In this document: one piece after another, positions 43,284 through 64,000 of the stretch
How the letters are laid out: the number at the start of each line of letters is the position of its first letter
Position numbering within the stretch: the first letter of the stretch is position 1
Assembly (NCBI RefSeq): GCF_013004645.1
Contig: NZ_JABEME010000006.1
Location: 186,001-250,000 of the forward strand
Length of the DNA: 64,000 bases
Origin: Stenotrophomonas africana
Lineage (GTDB): Bacteria; Pseudomonadota; Gammaproteobacteria; Xanthomonadales; Xanthomonadaceae
Direction: 5' to 3'
Translations under genes and position numbers: made by a program
The notes under the pieces: generated by a model
Database searches by the model: none
The model's input: the letters and a program-made list of their open reading frames with translations, nothing else
Told to the model about the DNA's origin: nothing

Positions 43284-43712
43284 ATGGCAAAGAAAGTTGT
43301 CGGTTACATCAAGCTGCAGGTGAAGGCCGGTCAGGCCAACCCCTCGCCGCCGGTCGGTCCTGCGCTGGGTCAGCGCGGTCTGAACATCATGGAATTCTGC
43401 AAGGCGTTCAACGCTGCCACGCAGAAGCTCGAGCCGGGTCTGCCGGTTCCGGTGATCATCACGGCCTACTCGGACCGTACGTTCACCTTCATCACCAAGA
43501 GCACCCCGGCCACCACCCTGCTGAAGAAGGCCGCTGGCATCTCGTCGGGCTCCAAGCGCCCGAACACCGAGAAGGTCGGCAAGGTCACCCGTAAGCAGCT
43601 GGAAGAGATCGCCAAGGCGAAGGAACCGGATCTGACTGCCGCCGATCTGGACGCCGCCGTGCGTACCATCGCTGGCTCTGCCCGTTCCATGGGCCTCGTG
43701 GTGGAGGGTTAA
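43284..43712 (+). CDS. rplK: 50S ribosomal protein L11
   Basis: 142 residues. N-terminal [28 protein letters not shown] (split here only by family convention) and the C-terminal rRNA-binding domain. Required for RelA-dependent (p)ppGpp synthesis. The 188-bp leader has tatagt at about 43131 but no convincing -35. Confidence 0.97.
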   Translation: MAKKVVGYIKLQVKAGQANPSPPVGPALGQRGLNIMEFCKAFNAATQKLEPGLPVPVIITAYSDRTFTFITKSTPATTLLKKAAGISSGSKRPNTEKVGKVTRKQLEEIAKAKEPDLTAADLDAAVRTIAGSARSMGLVVEG

Positions 43713-43716
43713 TAAG

Positions 43717-44415
43717 ATGGCACAGACCAAGCGTGAGAAGGCCATCAAGGCCGCCGTCGTTCCGGGCAAGGCATACGCCTTCGAGGACGCGATCAACATC
43801 CTGAAGAGCGCCACCAAGGCCAAGTTCGTCGAGTCGATCGACGTCGCTGTGCGCCTGGGCGTCGATGCGAAGAAGTCCGACCAGCAGGTCCGTGGCTCCA
43901 CCGTGCTGCCGGCCGGTACCGGCAAGTCGGTCCGCGTCGCCGTGTTCGCTCCGGCCGGTGCCAAGGCTGACGAAGCCCTGGCCGCTGGCGCCGAAGCCGT
44001 CGGTATGGACGATCTGGCCGAGAAGATGCAGGCCGGCGATCTGAACTACGACGTCGTCATCGCGACCCCGGACGCCATGCGCGTCGTCGGTAAGCTGGGC
44101 ACCGTGCTGGGCCCGCGCGGCCTGATGCCGAACCCGAAGGTCGGCACCGTTTCCCCGAACCCGGGTGAAGCCGTGAAGAACGCCAAGTCGGGTCAGGTCC
44201 GTTACCGCACCGACAAGGCCGGCATCATCCACTGCACCATCGGCAAGGCCGACTTCGCCGAAGACGCGCTGAAGTCGAACCTGACCGCGCTGCTGATGGA
44301 CCTGATCAAGGCCAAGCCGGCCACCTCGAAGGGCACCTACCTGCAGAAGGTTTCGGTCAGCTCGACGATGGGCCCGGGCGTCACCGTCGACCAGTCGTCG
44401 CTGACCCTGAAGTAA
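43717..44415 (+). CDS. rplA: 50S ribosomal protein L1
   Basis: 232 residues with the L1 signature [18 protein letters not shown]. Binds 23S rRNA at the L1 stalk and, in enterobacteria, represses translation of its own rplK-rplA mRNA. Starts 4 bases after rplK. Confidence 0.97.
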   Translation: MAQTKREKAIKAAVVPGKAYAFEDAINILKSATKAKFVESIDVAVRLGVDAKKSDQQVRGSTVLPAGTGKSVRVAVFAPAGAKADEALAAGAEAVGMDDLAEKMQAGDLNYDVVIATPDAMRVVGKLGTVLGPRGLMPNPKVGTVSPNPGEAVKNAKSGQVRYRTDKAGIIHCTIGKADFAEDALKSNLTALLMDLIKAKPATSKGTYLQKVSVSSTMGPGVTVDQSSLTLK

Positions 44416-44801
44416 TTGTTTCAAGCGGTCACGGTACCTTCGGTGCCGTGACCGTGACATTTGAAGGCATCGCTGGCAGTGCATCGCCCGCGGTAGCCGT
44501 CAAAGACCGCAGGCGCGGTCATGGCAATACCGGCGACGGGCACGGAAGCTCGATCTGGCAAGGAGTCGCCGCCGGAGCAGTCATGAGCGCTTAATCGATT
44601 CCCCGGAATCACCCTGCGTAGATGGTGCCCTTCTGGAGTTTTTCTGGTTCACGCACGTCTGGGTTTCCCAGGTTGGCCCACTCCAGGTCTAGAACGGCCC
44701 ACCCCCGGAACATCATCCCGATGTTCCCGGCGTCCAGGATGGATGCCGCACAGGACCGCACACGGCAGGAGCCGTAAGCGGAGTTCAATAGGAGGAGTGC
44801 A
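44416..44801 (+). promoter_or_regulatory. rplJ leader (L10 autoregulatory leader region)
   Basis: 386 bases without a gene. The position matches the long L10 leader in which L10-L7/L12 binding represses rplJL translation. It begins with a 13-bp stem (cggtcacggtacc/ggtgccgtgaccg, 44426-44454) that may end or attenuate rplKA transcripts. The aggagg-like site lies just before the rplJ ATG. The L10-binding fold itself I infer from position, not from a fold. Confidence 0.6.
44426..44454 (+). terminator. Hairpin after rplA
   Basis: 13-bp stem with one G-U pair and a 3-base loop, 10 bases after the rplA stop, followed by tgacattt. Probable partial terminator between rplKA and rplJL. Confidence 0.6.
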
Positions 44802-45338
44802 ATGGCTCTCAATCTGTCCCAGAAGCAAGAAGTAGTCGCCGAGCTGGCAGACGTCGCCGCCAAGGCCCACTCCTTGATCGCAGCCGAATACGCTGGCACC
44901 ACGGTCGCCCAGATGACCGCGATGCGCAAGCAGGCTCGTGAAACCGGTGTTTTCTTGAAGGTTGTCAAGAACACCCTGGCTTCGCGCGCCGTTGAAGGCA
45001 CCGAGTTCGCAGTCGCCCAGGACCAGATGGTTGGTCCGCTGCTGTACGCGTTCTCGCTCGAGGAGCCCGGCGCTGCCGGTCGCCTGATCAAGGAAGCCGC
45101 CAAGGGCAACGACAAGCTGAAGGCTAAGGTCGTCGCCATCGGTGGCGAAGTGTTCCCGGCAAGCCACGTCGAAGTGCTGGCCTCGCTGCCGACCCGCGAC
45201 CAGGCCCTGGCCATGCTGGCCCGCGTCCTGACCGAGCCGGTCACGATGTTTGCCCGCGCCATCAAGGCCGTTGGCGAGAAGCAGGGTGGTGGCGATGTTG
45301 CCGCCGACGCTGCCGAGCCGGCCGCCGAGACCGCCTGA
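44802..45338 (+). CDS. rplJ: 50S ribosomal protein L10
   Basis: 178 residues. N-terminal [17 protein letters not shown] and [20 protein letters not shown] match L10. It anchors L7/L12 dimers to the stalk base through its C-terminal helix. Preceded by aggagg. Confidence 0.97.
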   Translation: MALNLSQKQEVVAELADVAAKAHSLIAAEYAGTTVAQMTAMRKQARETGVFLKVVKNTLASRAVEGTEFAVAQDQMVGPLLYAFSLEEPGAAGRLIKEAAKGNDKLKAKVVAIGGEVFPASHVEVLASLPTRDQALAMLARVLTEPVTMFARAIKAVGEKQGGGDVAADAAEPAAETA

Positions 45339-45401
45339 GTTTCGACTTACCGTGGTTCCTGACGGAACCTCAACCCAGAAAATCATCCAAAGGTATTAAT
45401 C

Positions 45402-45770
45402 ATGTCCCTTACCAACGAACAGATCGTCGACGCCATCGCCGAGAAGTCCCTGATGGAAGTGATGGAGCTGGTCAAGGCCATCGAAGAGAAGTTCGGCGTC
45501 TCCGCCGCTGCTCCGGTTGCCGTGGCTGCTGCCGCTGGCCCGGCCGCTGCTGTTGAAGAGCAGACCGAGTTCACCGTCACCCTGAAGTCGGCCGGCGACA
45601 AGAAGGTCGAAGTCATCAAGGCCGTCCGCGCCATCACCGGCCTGGGCCTGAAGGAAGCGAAGGACCTGGCCGAAGCCGGTGGCGTCCTGAAGGAAGGCGC
45701 TTCGAAGGACGACGCCGAGAAGATGAAGAAGGACCTGGAAGCTGCTGGCGCGACTGTCGAAGTCAAGTAA
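45402..45770 (+). CDS. rplL: 50S ribosomal protein L7/L12
   Basis: 122 residues. N-terminal dimerisation helices, an Ala-rich hinge ([18 protein letters not shown]) and the factor-binding C-terminal domain ([32 protein letters not shown]). Present as multiple copies on the ribosomal stalk. Confidence 0.98.
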   Translation: MSLTNEQIVDAIAEKSLMEVMELVKAIEEKFGVSAAAPVAVAAAAGPAAAVEEQTEFTVTLKSAGDKKVEVIKAVRAITGLGLKEAKDLAEAGGVLKEGASKDDAEKMKKDLEAAGATVEVK

Positions 45771-45809
45771 GCAGTTACCTTGCATCGTCACCGATTCGCG
45801 GCGATGCAG

Positions 45810-45842
45810 CCAAGGCTGGGGGCGTAAGCCCCCGGCCTTTGG
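45810..45842 (+). terminator. Attenuator hairpin between rplL and rpoB
   Basis: ccaaggc, t, gggggc, gtaa loop, gccccc, g, gcctttgg forms a long GC-rich stem with a T stretch in the distal arm, 39 bases after the rplL stop. The position equals the attenuator that lowers rpoBC expression relative to rplJL in E. coli. A smaller tgcatcg/cgatgca stem precedes it. Confidence 0.7.
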
Positions 45843-45858
45843 TCGTTGTTGCGGTGTT

Positions 45859-45915
45859 GTAGAGTCGACTGTTAGTCGACTGCTGTGAAGGAAGTCGACT
45901 AACAGTCGACTCTAC
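45859..45915. repeat. SMAG-type pair (agtcgact core)
   Basis: gtagagtcgactgttagtcgac mirrored by gtcgactaacagtcgactctac in the rplL-rpoB gap, so it is transcribed within the rpoBC leader. Confidence 0.85.
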
Positions 45916-46014
45916 CGTTTCAAAAGCAGGCAAAAAGCCCAACACGGGCTGCAGTCAAACCCCGGCCGGCCAGCGCAGCGCGCGGCAGCAGGGGCGTGGT
46001 AGCAGACGAGTTGG

Positions 46015-46073
46015 CAGTTGGAAGTAGCGGGAGAAGGCGTGCTGGTGCCGGCAATACCAGCGACTTCCAACTG
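46015..46073 (+). other. Long stem-loop in the rpoB leader
   Basis: cagttggaagt (46015-46025) pairs perfectly with acttccaactg (46063-46073). The loop holds a second stem, gctggt/accagc. It resembles in position the RNase III processing region upstream of rpoB in E. coli. It ends 61 bases before the rpoB start. Nothing else is recognisable in the 364-bp gap. Confidence 0.6.
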
Positions 46074-46134
46074 ACAATTTCAAGTTCCCTTCGGATCGTG
46101 GGCGCACGATCCGCACAACAAGGTGGAAGACCTC

Positions 46135-50289
<4,155 letters not shown>

Positions 50290-50378
50290 TCCATGCCGGC
50301 GCGGCGGCCTCCGCCGCCGCGCCGCTGGCAGTCAACTGAAAGCCCATCGACACAGCATTCCTCCTTCTGGAGAACACC

Positions 50379-54602
<4,224 letters not shown>

Positions 54603-54609
54603 GGTATCC

Positions 54610-54631
54610 GGTCCGGCCGCAAGGCCGGACC
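54610..54631 (+). terminator. Hairpin after rpoC
   Basis: ggtccggcc, gcaa loop, ggccggacc: 9-bp stem 7 bases after the rpoC stop. No T-run, so termination strength is uncertain. Confidence 0.55.
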
Positions 54632-54765
54632 ACCCCATCGGTCCATCGATGGGATTGGGAAAGGGCAGGGGAGATCGTCCGCGATCGACCCGGCCAACCT
54701 GAACGGGGTACATGGAGGCCCCCCAGTAACGTTCCGGGATCAGGAACGGGCTTGACAGGAGGCGT

Positions 54766-54795
54766 TTGACTGCTTTCCTGGCAGGTTGCTACAAT
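54766..54795 (+). promoter_or_regulatory. str operon promoter
   Basis: TTGACT (54766-54771), 18-base spacer, TACAAT (54790-54795). Gives a leader of about 85 nt before rpsL. A second TTGACA at 54752 has no matched -10. Confidence 0.75.
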
Positions 54796-54805
54796 CGTCT
54801 GTCTC

Positions 54806-54829
54806 AGCAGGCCAGAATTTTGGCCTGCT
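54806..54829 (+). terminator. Attenuator-like hairpin in the rpsL leader
   Basis: agcaggcca, gaattt loop, tggcctgct followed by ttaacattt: a 9-bp perfect stem starting about 4 nt after the predicted transcription start. It sits between promoter and coding region, so it could act as an attenuator or 5' stabiliser. Confidence 0.6.
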
Positions 54830-54886
54830 TTAACATTTCCGCATCTCTGGTCGGATTTTCCGGCCACCAATCAGAAGAACCTACTG

Positions 54887-55261
54887 ATGGCGACGATCAA
54901 CCAGCTGGTCCGCAAGCCGCGGCAAGCGACCACCTACAAGAGTGCCTCGCCGGCGCTCGACAAGTGCCCGCAGCGCCGTGGCGTCTGCACCCGTGTCTAC
55001 ACCACCACTCCGAAGAAGCCGAACTCGGCTCTGCGCAAGGTTGCCAAGGTCCGCCTGACCAACCAGGAAGAAGTGATTTCCTACATCGGTGGTGAAGGCC
55101 ACAACCTGCAGGAGCACTCCGTGGTCCTGATCCGCGGCGGTCGCGTCAAGGACCTGCCGGGTGTGCGTTACCACACCGTTCGTGGCTCGCTCGACGCCGC
55201 CGGCGTTGCCAAGCGTCGCCAGGCCCGTTCCAAGTACGGCGCCAAGCGTCCGAAGGCATAA
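54887..55261 (+). CDS. rpsL: 30S ribosomal protein S12
   Basis: 124 residues. [20 protein letters not shown] and [18 protein letters not shown] contain the lysines (43 and 88 equivalents) that are wild type for streptomycin sensitivity. First gene of the str operon. The ATG follows aacctactg; the Shine-Dalgarno is weak. Confidence 0.98.
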
Positions 55262-55273
55262 GGAGAGAGCACT

Positions 55274-55747
55274 ATGTCGCGTAAGGGTAATACTCCGCAG
55301 CGTTCCGTCCTGCCCGATCCGAAGCACGGAAGCGAAACCATCGCCCGCTTCATCAACATGGTCATGCAGAGCGGCAAGAAGTCCGTCGCCGAAAAGATCG
55401 TGTACGGCGCCATGGACGTGATCACCGAGAAGAACAGCAGCGCCAACGCCATTGAACTGGTGCAGAAGGCTCTGGACAACGTCGCTCCGGCGGTCGAAGT
55501 CAAGTCGCGCCGCGTCGGTGGTGCCACCTACCAGGTGCCGGTCGAAGTGCGTTCGTCGCGCAAGATGGCTCTGGCCATGCGCTGGCTGATCGACTCCGCG
55601 CGCAAGCGTGGTGAGAACACCATGCCGAAGAAGCTGGCTGCTGAACTGATCGACGCCTCGGAAAACCGTGGCGGCGCCATCAAGAAGCGCGAAGAAACCC
55701 ACCGCATGGCCGAAGCCAACAAGGCATTCGCCCACTACCGCTGGTGA
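55274..55747 (+). CDS. rpsG: 30S ribosomal protein S7
   Basis: 157 residues, starting [16 protein letters not shown]. Nucleates assembly of the 30S head; in E. coli S7 represses translation of the str operon. aaggaga lies 9 bases upstream and 12 bases separate it from rpsL. Confidence 0.98.
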   Translation: MSRKGNTPQRSVLPDPKHGSETIARFINMVMQSGKKSVAEKIVYGAMDVITEKNSSANAIELVQKALDNVAPAVEVKSRRVGGATYQVPVEVRSSRKMALAMRWLIDSARKRGENTMPKKLAAELIDASENRGGAIKKREETHRMAEANKAFAHYRW

Positions 55748-55888
55748 GTTTGACGGCCTTGTAAAACAGGCAGGGCAGCACCACTTCGGTGCGTGCTGCC
55801 TCGCGGTCCCAGAAGGACTGCGCCAATCCGAAGGCCGCCGAAAGGCGGCGTTCGGCCATCCGAAATCCAAGAAATCTGAGAGGCTCCC

Positions 55889-58030
<2,142 letters not shown>

Positions 58031-58082
58031 GCCTCGCTCAGCCTCTCTTGAAACCACTTACGAACAATCAAGGTATAGAACA

Positions 58083-59273
<1,191 letters not shown>

Positions 59274-59287
59274 TCTGGTAGTATCTG

Positions 59288-59321
59288 CGCCCCGATGTTG
59301 CCTGGGTAGGGCATCGGGGCG
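59288..59321 (+). terminator. str operon terminator-like hairpin
   Basis: cgccccgatg, 14-base loop, catcggggcg: a 10-bp perfect stem 14 bases after the tuf stop, without a T-run. Confidence 0.6.
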
Positions 59322-59411
59322 TATCAAATGGGAAAGCAGGCACAGGATGTGCCTTGTGTTCCCCGGACCAGGAAGGGTCAATGCCATTCAGGCGGCGTCA
59401 ACAGGCGACTG

Positions 59412-59440
59412 TTGACAGCTGCCTTGCGTGCCATTATGCT
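59412..59440 (+). promoter_or_regulatory. S10 operon promoter and start of leader
   Basis: Consensus TTGACA (59412-59417), 17-base spacer, TATGCT (59435-59440). The following about 160-nt leader to rpsJ is in the position where L4 controls the S10 operon in E. coli; I could not draw that fold here. The whole tuf-rpsJ gap (332 bp) contains only this and the hairpin. Confidence 0.8.
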
Positions 59441-59605
59441 TCTACGTCTGGGCAGGCCGGGTAACTGGTCTGCCTACGTTTTTGAGGTCTATGGAGTGAC
59501 CTTGGCGGCCTGCAGGACTGTGGGTCGTCCGTATTCAGGAATTTCATGGGACAAAGCAACCCAGAGGCTTTGTCTGTCGCTCTTTTAACGAAGGAACCTA
59601 CCGCC

Positions 59606-59917
59606 ATGGCGGACCAAAAGATCCGGATCCGGCTGAAAGCGTTCGATCATCGTCTGATCGACCGTTCGGCCAGCGAGATCGTTGAAACGGCAAAGCGGAC
59701 CGGCGCGCAAGTGCGTGGCCCGATCCCGCTGCCGACCAAGATCGAGCGTTACACCGTTCTCGTCTCCCCGCACGTCGACAAGGACGCGCGTGACCAGTAC
59801 GAGACCCGCACGCACAAGCGCGTGCTCGATATCGTTGACCCGAATGACAAGACCGTGGACGCGCTGATGAAGCTCGAACTGGCTGCCGGCGTCGACGTTC
59901 AGATCAAGCTGACCTGA
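59606..59917 (+). CDS. rpsJ: 30S ribosomal protein S10/NusE
   Basis: 103 residues, starting [19 protein letters not shown]. Ribosomal head protein and NusB partner in antitermination. First gene of the S10 operon. Start chosen from family length; in-frame codons upstream lie in the leader. Confidence 0.98.
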
Positions 59918-59928
59918 GGACTACGACC

Positions 59929-60579
59929 ATGACGAAGAAGTATTCGTTGGGCTTCGTGGGCCGCAAGGCTGGCATGAGCCGCGTGTTCACTGAAGATGGC
60001 CGCTCCATCCCGGTGACCCTGATCGAAGCAACCCCGAACCGCATCGCGCAGATCAAGACCGTCGAAACCGACGGCTATAGCGCCGTGCAGGTGACCGTCG
60101 GCGCGCGTCGCGCTGCCCTGGTCAACAAGCCGGAAGCCGGCCACTTCGCCAAGGCGAAGGTGGAAGCGGGTCGTGGCCTGTGGGAATTCCGCGTTGAAGA
60201 CGCGCAGCTCGGCGATTTCGCCGTTGGCGGCGAAGTCAAGGCGGACATCTTCGAAGTCGGCCAGATCGTCGACGTCCAGGGTGTCACCAAGGGTAAGGGC
60301 TTCCAGGGCACCATCAAGCGCCACAACTTCCGTATGGGCGATGCAACCCACGGTAACTCGCTGTCGCATCGCGCGCCGGGTTCGCTGGGTCAGCGCCAGA
60401 CGCCGGGTCGCGTTTTCCCGGGCAAGAAGATGTCGGGCCACATGGGCGCAGTGCAGCAGAGCACCCAGAACCTGGAAGTGGTCAAGGTCGACGTCGAGCG
60501 CGGTCTGATCGCCGTTCGCGGCGCCGTTCCGGGCGCGGCGGGTGGCGACGTGATCGTCCGTCCGGCGAGCAAGGCATAA
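59929..60579 (+). CDS. rplC: 50S ribosomal protein L3
   Basis: 216 residues. [20 protein letters not shown] at the start and the loop approaching the peptidyl-transferase centre, [20 protein letters not shown], which includes the Gln methylated in E. coli. Confidence 0.97.
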
Positions 60580-60591
60580 GGAGAGATGACG

Positions 60592-61197
60592 ATGGAACTC
60601 GTTATCACGGGTAGCAACAACAAGGTCTCGGTCTCCGACGCCGTGTTCGGTCGCGATTTCAGCGAAGATCTGGTCCACCAGGTCGTCGTTGCCTACCGCA
60701 ACGCCGGTCGCGCCGGCACCAAGGCACAGAAGACTCGCTCCGAAGTGGCTGGTACCACCAAGAAGTCGAAGAAGCAGAAGGGCGGCGGCGCGCGTCATGG
60801 CGCACTGACGGCTCCGATCTTCGTCGGCGGCGGTGTCACCTTCGCGGCCAAGCCGCGCAGCTTCGAGCAGAAGGTCAATCGTAAGCAGTACCGTGCCGCC
60901 ATGTGCGCGATCCTGTCCGAGCTGAACCGTCAGGGCCGTCTGACCATCGTGGAGTCCTTCGACGTCGAAGTGACCAACACGAAGGGTCTGATCGCCAAGC
61001 TGGCCGGCCTGGAAGTGGGCAAGCGCCCGCTGATCGTCACCGAAGAAGCGTCCGAGCACCTGTACCTGTCCGCCCGCAATCTGCCGTACGTGCAGGTGCG
61101 TGACGTCCAGGGTCTGGATCCGGTCTCGCTGGTGGGTGCCGACACGGTCGTCATCACCGCTGACGCGGTCAAGAAGGTCGAGGAGTGGCTGGCATGA
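60592..61197 (+). CDS. rplD: 50S ribosomal protein L4
   Basis: 201 residues, the family length. AGGAGA 7 bases before the second ATG (60592) favours MELVITG over the ATG at 60586. Exit-tunnel loop rich in Lys/Gly ([14 protein letters not shown]). L4 is the autogenous regulator of this operon in E. coli. Overlaps rplW by ATGA. Confidence 0.97.
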
Positions 61198-61493
61198 ACA
61201 GCAACGAAAAAATCTTCAGCGTGCTGCGTGCCCCGCGTGTCTCCGAAAAGACCGCGCGCCTGCAGGAACTCTCCAACCAGTATGTCTTCGAAGTTTCGAA
61301 CGAAGCCACCAAGGCCGATGTAAAGGCCGCGGTTGAGCAGCTGTTCGACGTCAAGGTCGAAGCCGTCAACGTGGTCAACGTCAAGGGCAAGAACAAGTCC
61401 TTCCGTAACCGTGCTGGCCGCCGCGGCGATTGGCGCAAGGCGTACGTTCGCCTGGCCGATGGCCAGTCGATCGATGTAACGGCCAAGGCCTGA
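61194..61493 (+). CDS. rplW: 50S ribosomal protein L23
   Basis: 99 residues. Docking site of trigger factor and SRP at the tunnel exit. Contains [16 protein letters not shown]. The start overlaps the rplD stop. Confidence 0.97.
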
Positions 61494-61503
61494 GGTACAT
61501 CCC

Positions 61504-62331
61504 ATGCCATTGATGAAATTCAAGCCCACTTCCCCCGGCCGCCGTTCGGCCGTGCGCGTGGTCACTCCCGACCTGCACAAGGGTGCTCCGCACGCTGCGC
61601 TGGTCGAGTCGCAGAGCCGCTCGGGTGGTCGTAACCACCATGGCCGCATCACCGTGCGTCACGTCGGTGGTGGTGCCAAGCAGCACTACCGCATCATCGA
61701 CTTCAAGCGCAACAAGCTGGGCATCCCGGCGCGCGTGGAACGCATCGAATACGATCCGAACCGCACCGCGCACATTGCTCTGCTGTGCTACGTCGACGGT
61801 GAGCGTCGCTACATCATCGCCCCGAAGGGCCTGAAGGCTGGTGATCAGGTGATCGCTGGTTCGGATGCCCCGATCAAGGCTGGCAACACCCTGCCGCTGC
61901 GCAACATCCCGGTCGGCACCACCATCCACTGCATCGAACTGAAGCCGGGCAAGGGCGCTCAGATCGCTCGCGCCGCCGGTGCGGCCGTGCAGCTGGTGGC
62001 TCGCGAAGGCATCTACGCCACCCTGCGCCTGCGCTCGGGTGAAATGCGCAAGGTTCCGGTCGAGTGCTGCGCCACCATCGGCGAAGTCGGCAACGACGAG
62101 CACAGCCTGGAAAAGCTGGGCAAGGCCGGTGCCAAGCGTTGGCGCGGCGTCCGCCCGACCGTTCGTGGTGCTGCCATGAACCCGGTTGACCACCCGCACG
62201 GTGGTGGTGAGGCGAAGGCCGGCCAGGGTAATCCGCATCCGGTCACCCCGTGGGGTGTCCCGACCAAGGGTTACAAGACGCGCCATAACAAGCGCACTCA
62301 GCAGTTCATCGTCCGCGATCGTAGGGGCTAA
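61504..62331 (+). CDS. rplB: 50S ribosomal protein L2
   Basis: 275 residues. RNA-binding [20 protein letters not shown] and the conserved C-terminal loop [16 protein letters not shown] with the His implicated near the peptidyl-transferase centre. Confidence 0.98.
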
Positions 62332-62337
62332 TCGACC

Positions 62338-62607
62338 ATGGCACGTTCACTCAAGAAGGGCCCGTTCGTCGATCACCACCTCGTCAAGAAGGTGGAGGCC
62401 GCTGCGGGCAGCAAGAAGCCGATCAAGACCTGGTCGCGCCGTTCGATGATCCTGCCTGACATGGTAGGCGTCACCATTGCCGTGCATAACGGCAAGAACC
62501 ACATCCCGGTTCTCGTCAACGAGAACATGGTCGGCCACAAGCTCGGCGAATTTGCCATCACCCGGACCTTCAAGGGTCACGGTGGTGACAAGAAGTCGGG
62601 CAAGTAA
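62338..62607 (+). CDS. rpsS: 30S ribosomal protein S19
   Basis: 89 residues, starting [15 protein letters not shown]. Contacts the A-site finger as part of bridge B1a. 6 bases after rplB. Confidence 0.98.
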   Translation: MARSLKKGPFVDHHLVKKVEAAAGSKKPIKTWSRRSMILPDMVGVTIAVHNGKNHIPVLVNENMVGHKLGEFAITRTFKGHGGDKKSGK

Positions 62608-62619
62608 GGAGAGATGACA

Positions 62620-62955
62620 ATGGAAGCGAAAGCCATCCTGCGCACTGCGCGCATCTCCCCGCAGAAGGCTCGTCTGGTCGCTGACCAGGTGCGCGGTCTG
62701 CCGGCCGAGCGTGCGGTCAACCTGCTGAAGTTCTCGGACAAGAAGGCTGCCCACCTGATCAAGAAGGTGGTGGAGTCGGCTATTGCAAATGCCGAGAACA
62801 ACCAGGGCGCCGACGTCGACGAGCTGAAGGTTCAGACCATCATGGTTGATGAAGGTCCGACCCTGAAGCGTTTCATGGCGCGGGCGAAAGGCCGCGGTAC
62901 CCGCATCCTCAAGCGCACCAGCCACATCACTGTGGTTGTGGGCGCCGCCAAGTAA
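62620..62955 (+). CDS. rplV: 50S ribosomal protein L22
   Basis: 111 residues. AGGAGA before the second ATG supports MEAKAILRT over the ATG at 62614. The tunnel-loop region ([19 protein letters not shown]) is intact, with no macrolide-type deletion. Confidence 0.97.
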   Translation: MEAKAILRTARISPQKARLVADQVRGLPAERAVNLLKFSDKKAAHLIKKVVESAIANAENNQGADVDELKVQTIMVDEGPTLKRFMARAKGRGTRILKRTSHITVVVGAAK

Positions 62956-62973
62956 GCGGATAAGGAAAAGACC

Positions 62974-63708
62974 ATGGGTCATAAAGTTCATCCGATTGGT
63001 ATCCGCCTCGGCATTTCCAAGGACTGGAACTCCAAGTGGTACGCCAACAAGGCCGAGTTCGCTGGTTACCTGGCAGCCGACCTGAAAGTGCGCGAAATGC
63101 TGCGCAAGAAGCTGGCTCAGGCCGGCATCAGCAAGATCCTGATCGAGCGTCCGGCCAAGACCGCTCGCGTGACGATCCACACCGCCCGTCCGGGCGTGGT
63201 GATCGGCAAGCGCGGTGAGGACATCGAGAAGCTGCGCAAGGAAGTGAGCGAGATGATGGGCGTCCCGGCGCACATCAACGTCACCGAAGTGCGCAAGCCG
63301 GAACTGGACGCGCAGCTCGTTGCCGAGTCGATCGCCCAGCAGCTGGAGCGTCGCATCATGTTCCGCCGTGCAATGAAGCGCTCGGTCGGCAACGCGATGC
63401 GCCTGGGTGCCCTGGGCATCAAGGTCAACGTGGGTGGCCGCCTCAACGGTGCAGAAATCGCCCGTTCGGAGTGGTACCGCGAAGGCCGCGTGCCGCTGCA
63501 CACCCTGCGTGCCGACATCGACTATGGCTTCGCTGAAGCCAAGACGACCTACGGCATCATCGGCATCAAGGTCTGGATCTACAAGGGCGAGGTCTTCGAT
63601 TTCTCCCAGGTTGGCCAGGAAAAGCAGGACGACACCCCGTCGCGCAACGATCGTCATGATCGCGGCGACCGTGGTGACCGTCAGCGCCCGGCCCGTGAAG
63701 CGAGGTAA
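62974..63708 (+). CDS. rpsC: 30S ribosomal protein S3
   Basis: 244 residues. KH domain with [19 protein letters not shown], and a C-terminal domain followed by an Asp/Arg-rich tail ([19 protein letters not shown]) longer than in E. coli. mRNA entry-channel protein. Confidence 0.97.
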   Translation: MGHKVHPIGIRLGISKDWNSKWYANKAEFAGYLAADLKVREMLRKKLAQAGISKILIERPAKTARVTIHTARPGVVIGKRGEDIEKLRKEVSEMMGVPAHINVTEVRKPELDAQLVAESIAQQLERRIMFRRAMKRSVGNAMRLGALGIKVNVGGRLNGAEIARSEWYREGRVPLHTLRADIDYGFAEAKTTYGIIGIKVWIYKGEVFDFSQVGQEKQDDTPSRNDRHDRGDRGDRQRPAREAR

Positions 63709-63713
63709 CGACA

Positions 63714-64000
63714 ATGTTGCAACCCAAGCGAACCAAGTACCGCAAGGTACACAAGGGCCGTAACGATGGCCTGAGCTGGAGCGCCAACGCTGTCAGCTTC
63801 GGCGAATACGGCCTGAAGGCAACCGCACACGGTCAGCTGACCGCGCGTCAGATCGAAGCGGCTCGCCGCTCGATCAGCCGCTACGTCAAGCGCGGCGGCA
63901 AGATGTGGATCCGCGTGTTCCCCGACAAGCCCATCACCAAGAAGCCCATCGAAGTCCGAATGGGTTCTGGTAAGGGTAACGTGGAATACTGGGTGGCCCA
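63714..64000 (+). CDS. rplP: 50S ribosomal protein L16, 3' end cut off by window
   Basis: First 95 codons (of about 137): [19 protein letters not shown], then [20 protein letters not shown]. Frame open to the last base. Starts 5 bases after rpsC, continuing the S10 operon. Confidence 0.96.
   Translation, partial: MLQPKRTKYRKVHKGRNDGLSWSANAVSFGEYGLKATAHGQLTARQIEAARRSISRYVKRGGKMWIRVFPDKPITKKPIEVRMGSGKGNVEYWVA

Overview
The window is a high-GC gammaproteobacterial chromosome segment. Gene content and order, together with many GTAG-headed palindromic repeats, point to Stenotrophomonas (S. maltophilia complex, Xanthomonadaceae). The repeats match the family described as SMAG elements in S. maltophilia. 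Further support comes from a 568-residue Xanthomonas-type O-GlcNAc transferase beside prfA-hemA, a StmPr-like secreted subtilase, and the lolB-ispE-tRNA-Gln-prs-rplY-pth-ychF block. No rRNA, phage, insertion sequence or CRISPR array was seen.

Layout. 1-6.2 kb: the end of a proline iminopeptidase gene, a LysR/MFS efflux pair with a clean dyad operator, and a tightly overlapping minus-strand operon (nitroreductase, 5'-3' exonuclease, NUDIX hydrolase, N-formylglutamate amidohydrolase-like). 6.5-13.4 kb: a DUF1631 protein and the proton-translocating transhydrogenase genes pntAA and pntAB-pntB, split by an inverted ECF sigma/membrane protein/DUF3106 cassette. 13.4-18 kb: a small membrane protein, sufT, ilvE and a secreted serine protease. 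18-22.8 kb: a short asparaginase-like protein, DUF2069-wrbA, yihY-tlpA, a large nested inverted repeat and ppk2. 22.8-34.5 kb: OGT, prfA and hemA leftward; a TPR protein, lolB, ispE, tRNA-Gln, prs, rplY, pth, a DUF4375-like protein and ychF rightward. 34.5-35.0 kb: three 100-bp direct repeats carrying DnaA-box-like sequences.

35-40.1 kb holds a candidate cyanophycin/beta-aspartyl peptide scavenging locus. A TonB-dependent receptor is divergent from an exported cyanophycinase-like S51 peptidase, which is followed by an exported isoaspartyl peptidase. A LacI-type operator sequence lies between the divergent genes.

40.1-64 kb is the gene-expression core. It contains tRNA-Tyr/Gly/Thr-tuf-tRNA-Trp-secE-nusG, rplKA, rplJL, rpoBC, the str operon rpsL-rpsG-fusA-tuf, and the start of the S10 operon up to a truncated rplP. 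The two tuf copies are almost identical. Leaders and intergenic hairpins here fit autogenous control and attenuation. Starts were chosen from ribosome-binding-site spacing, translational overlaps and family lengths; the uncertain ones are noted in each entry.
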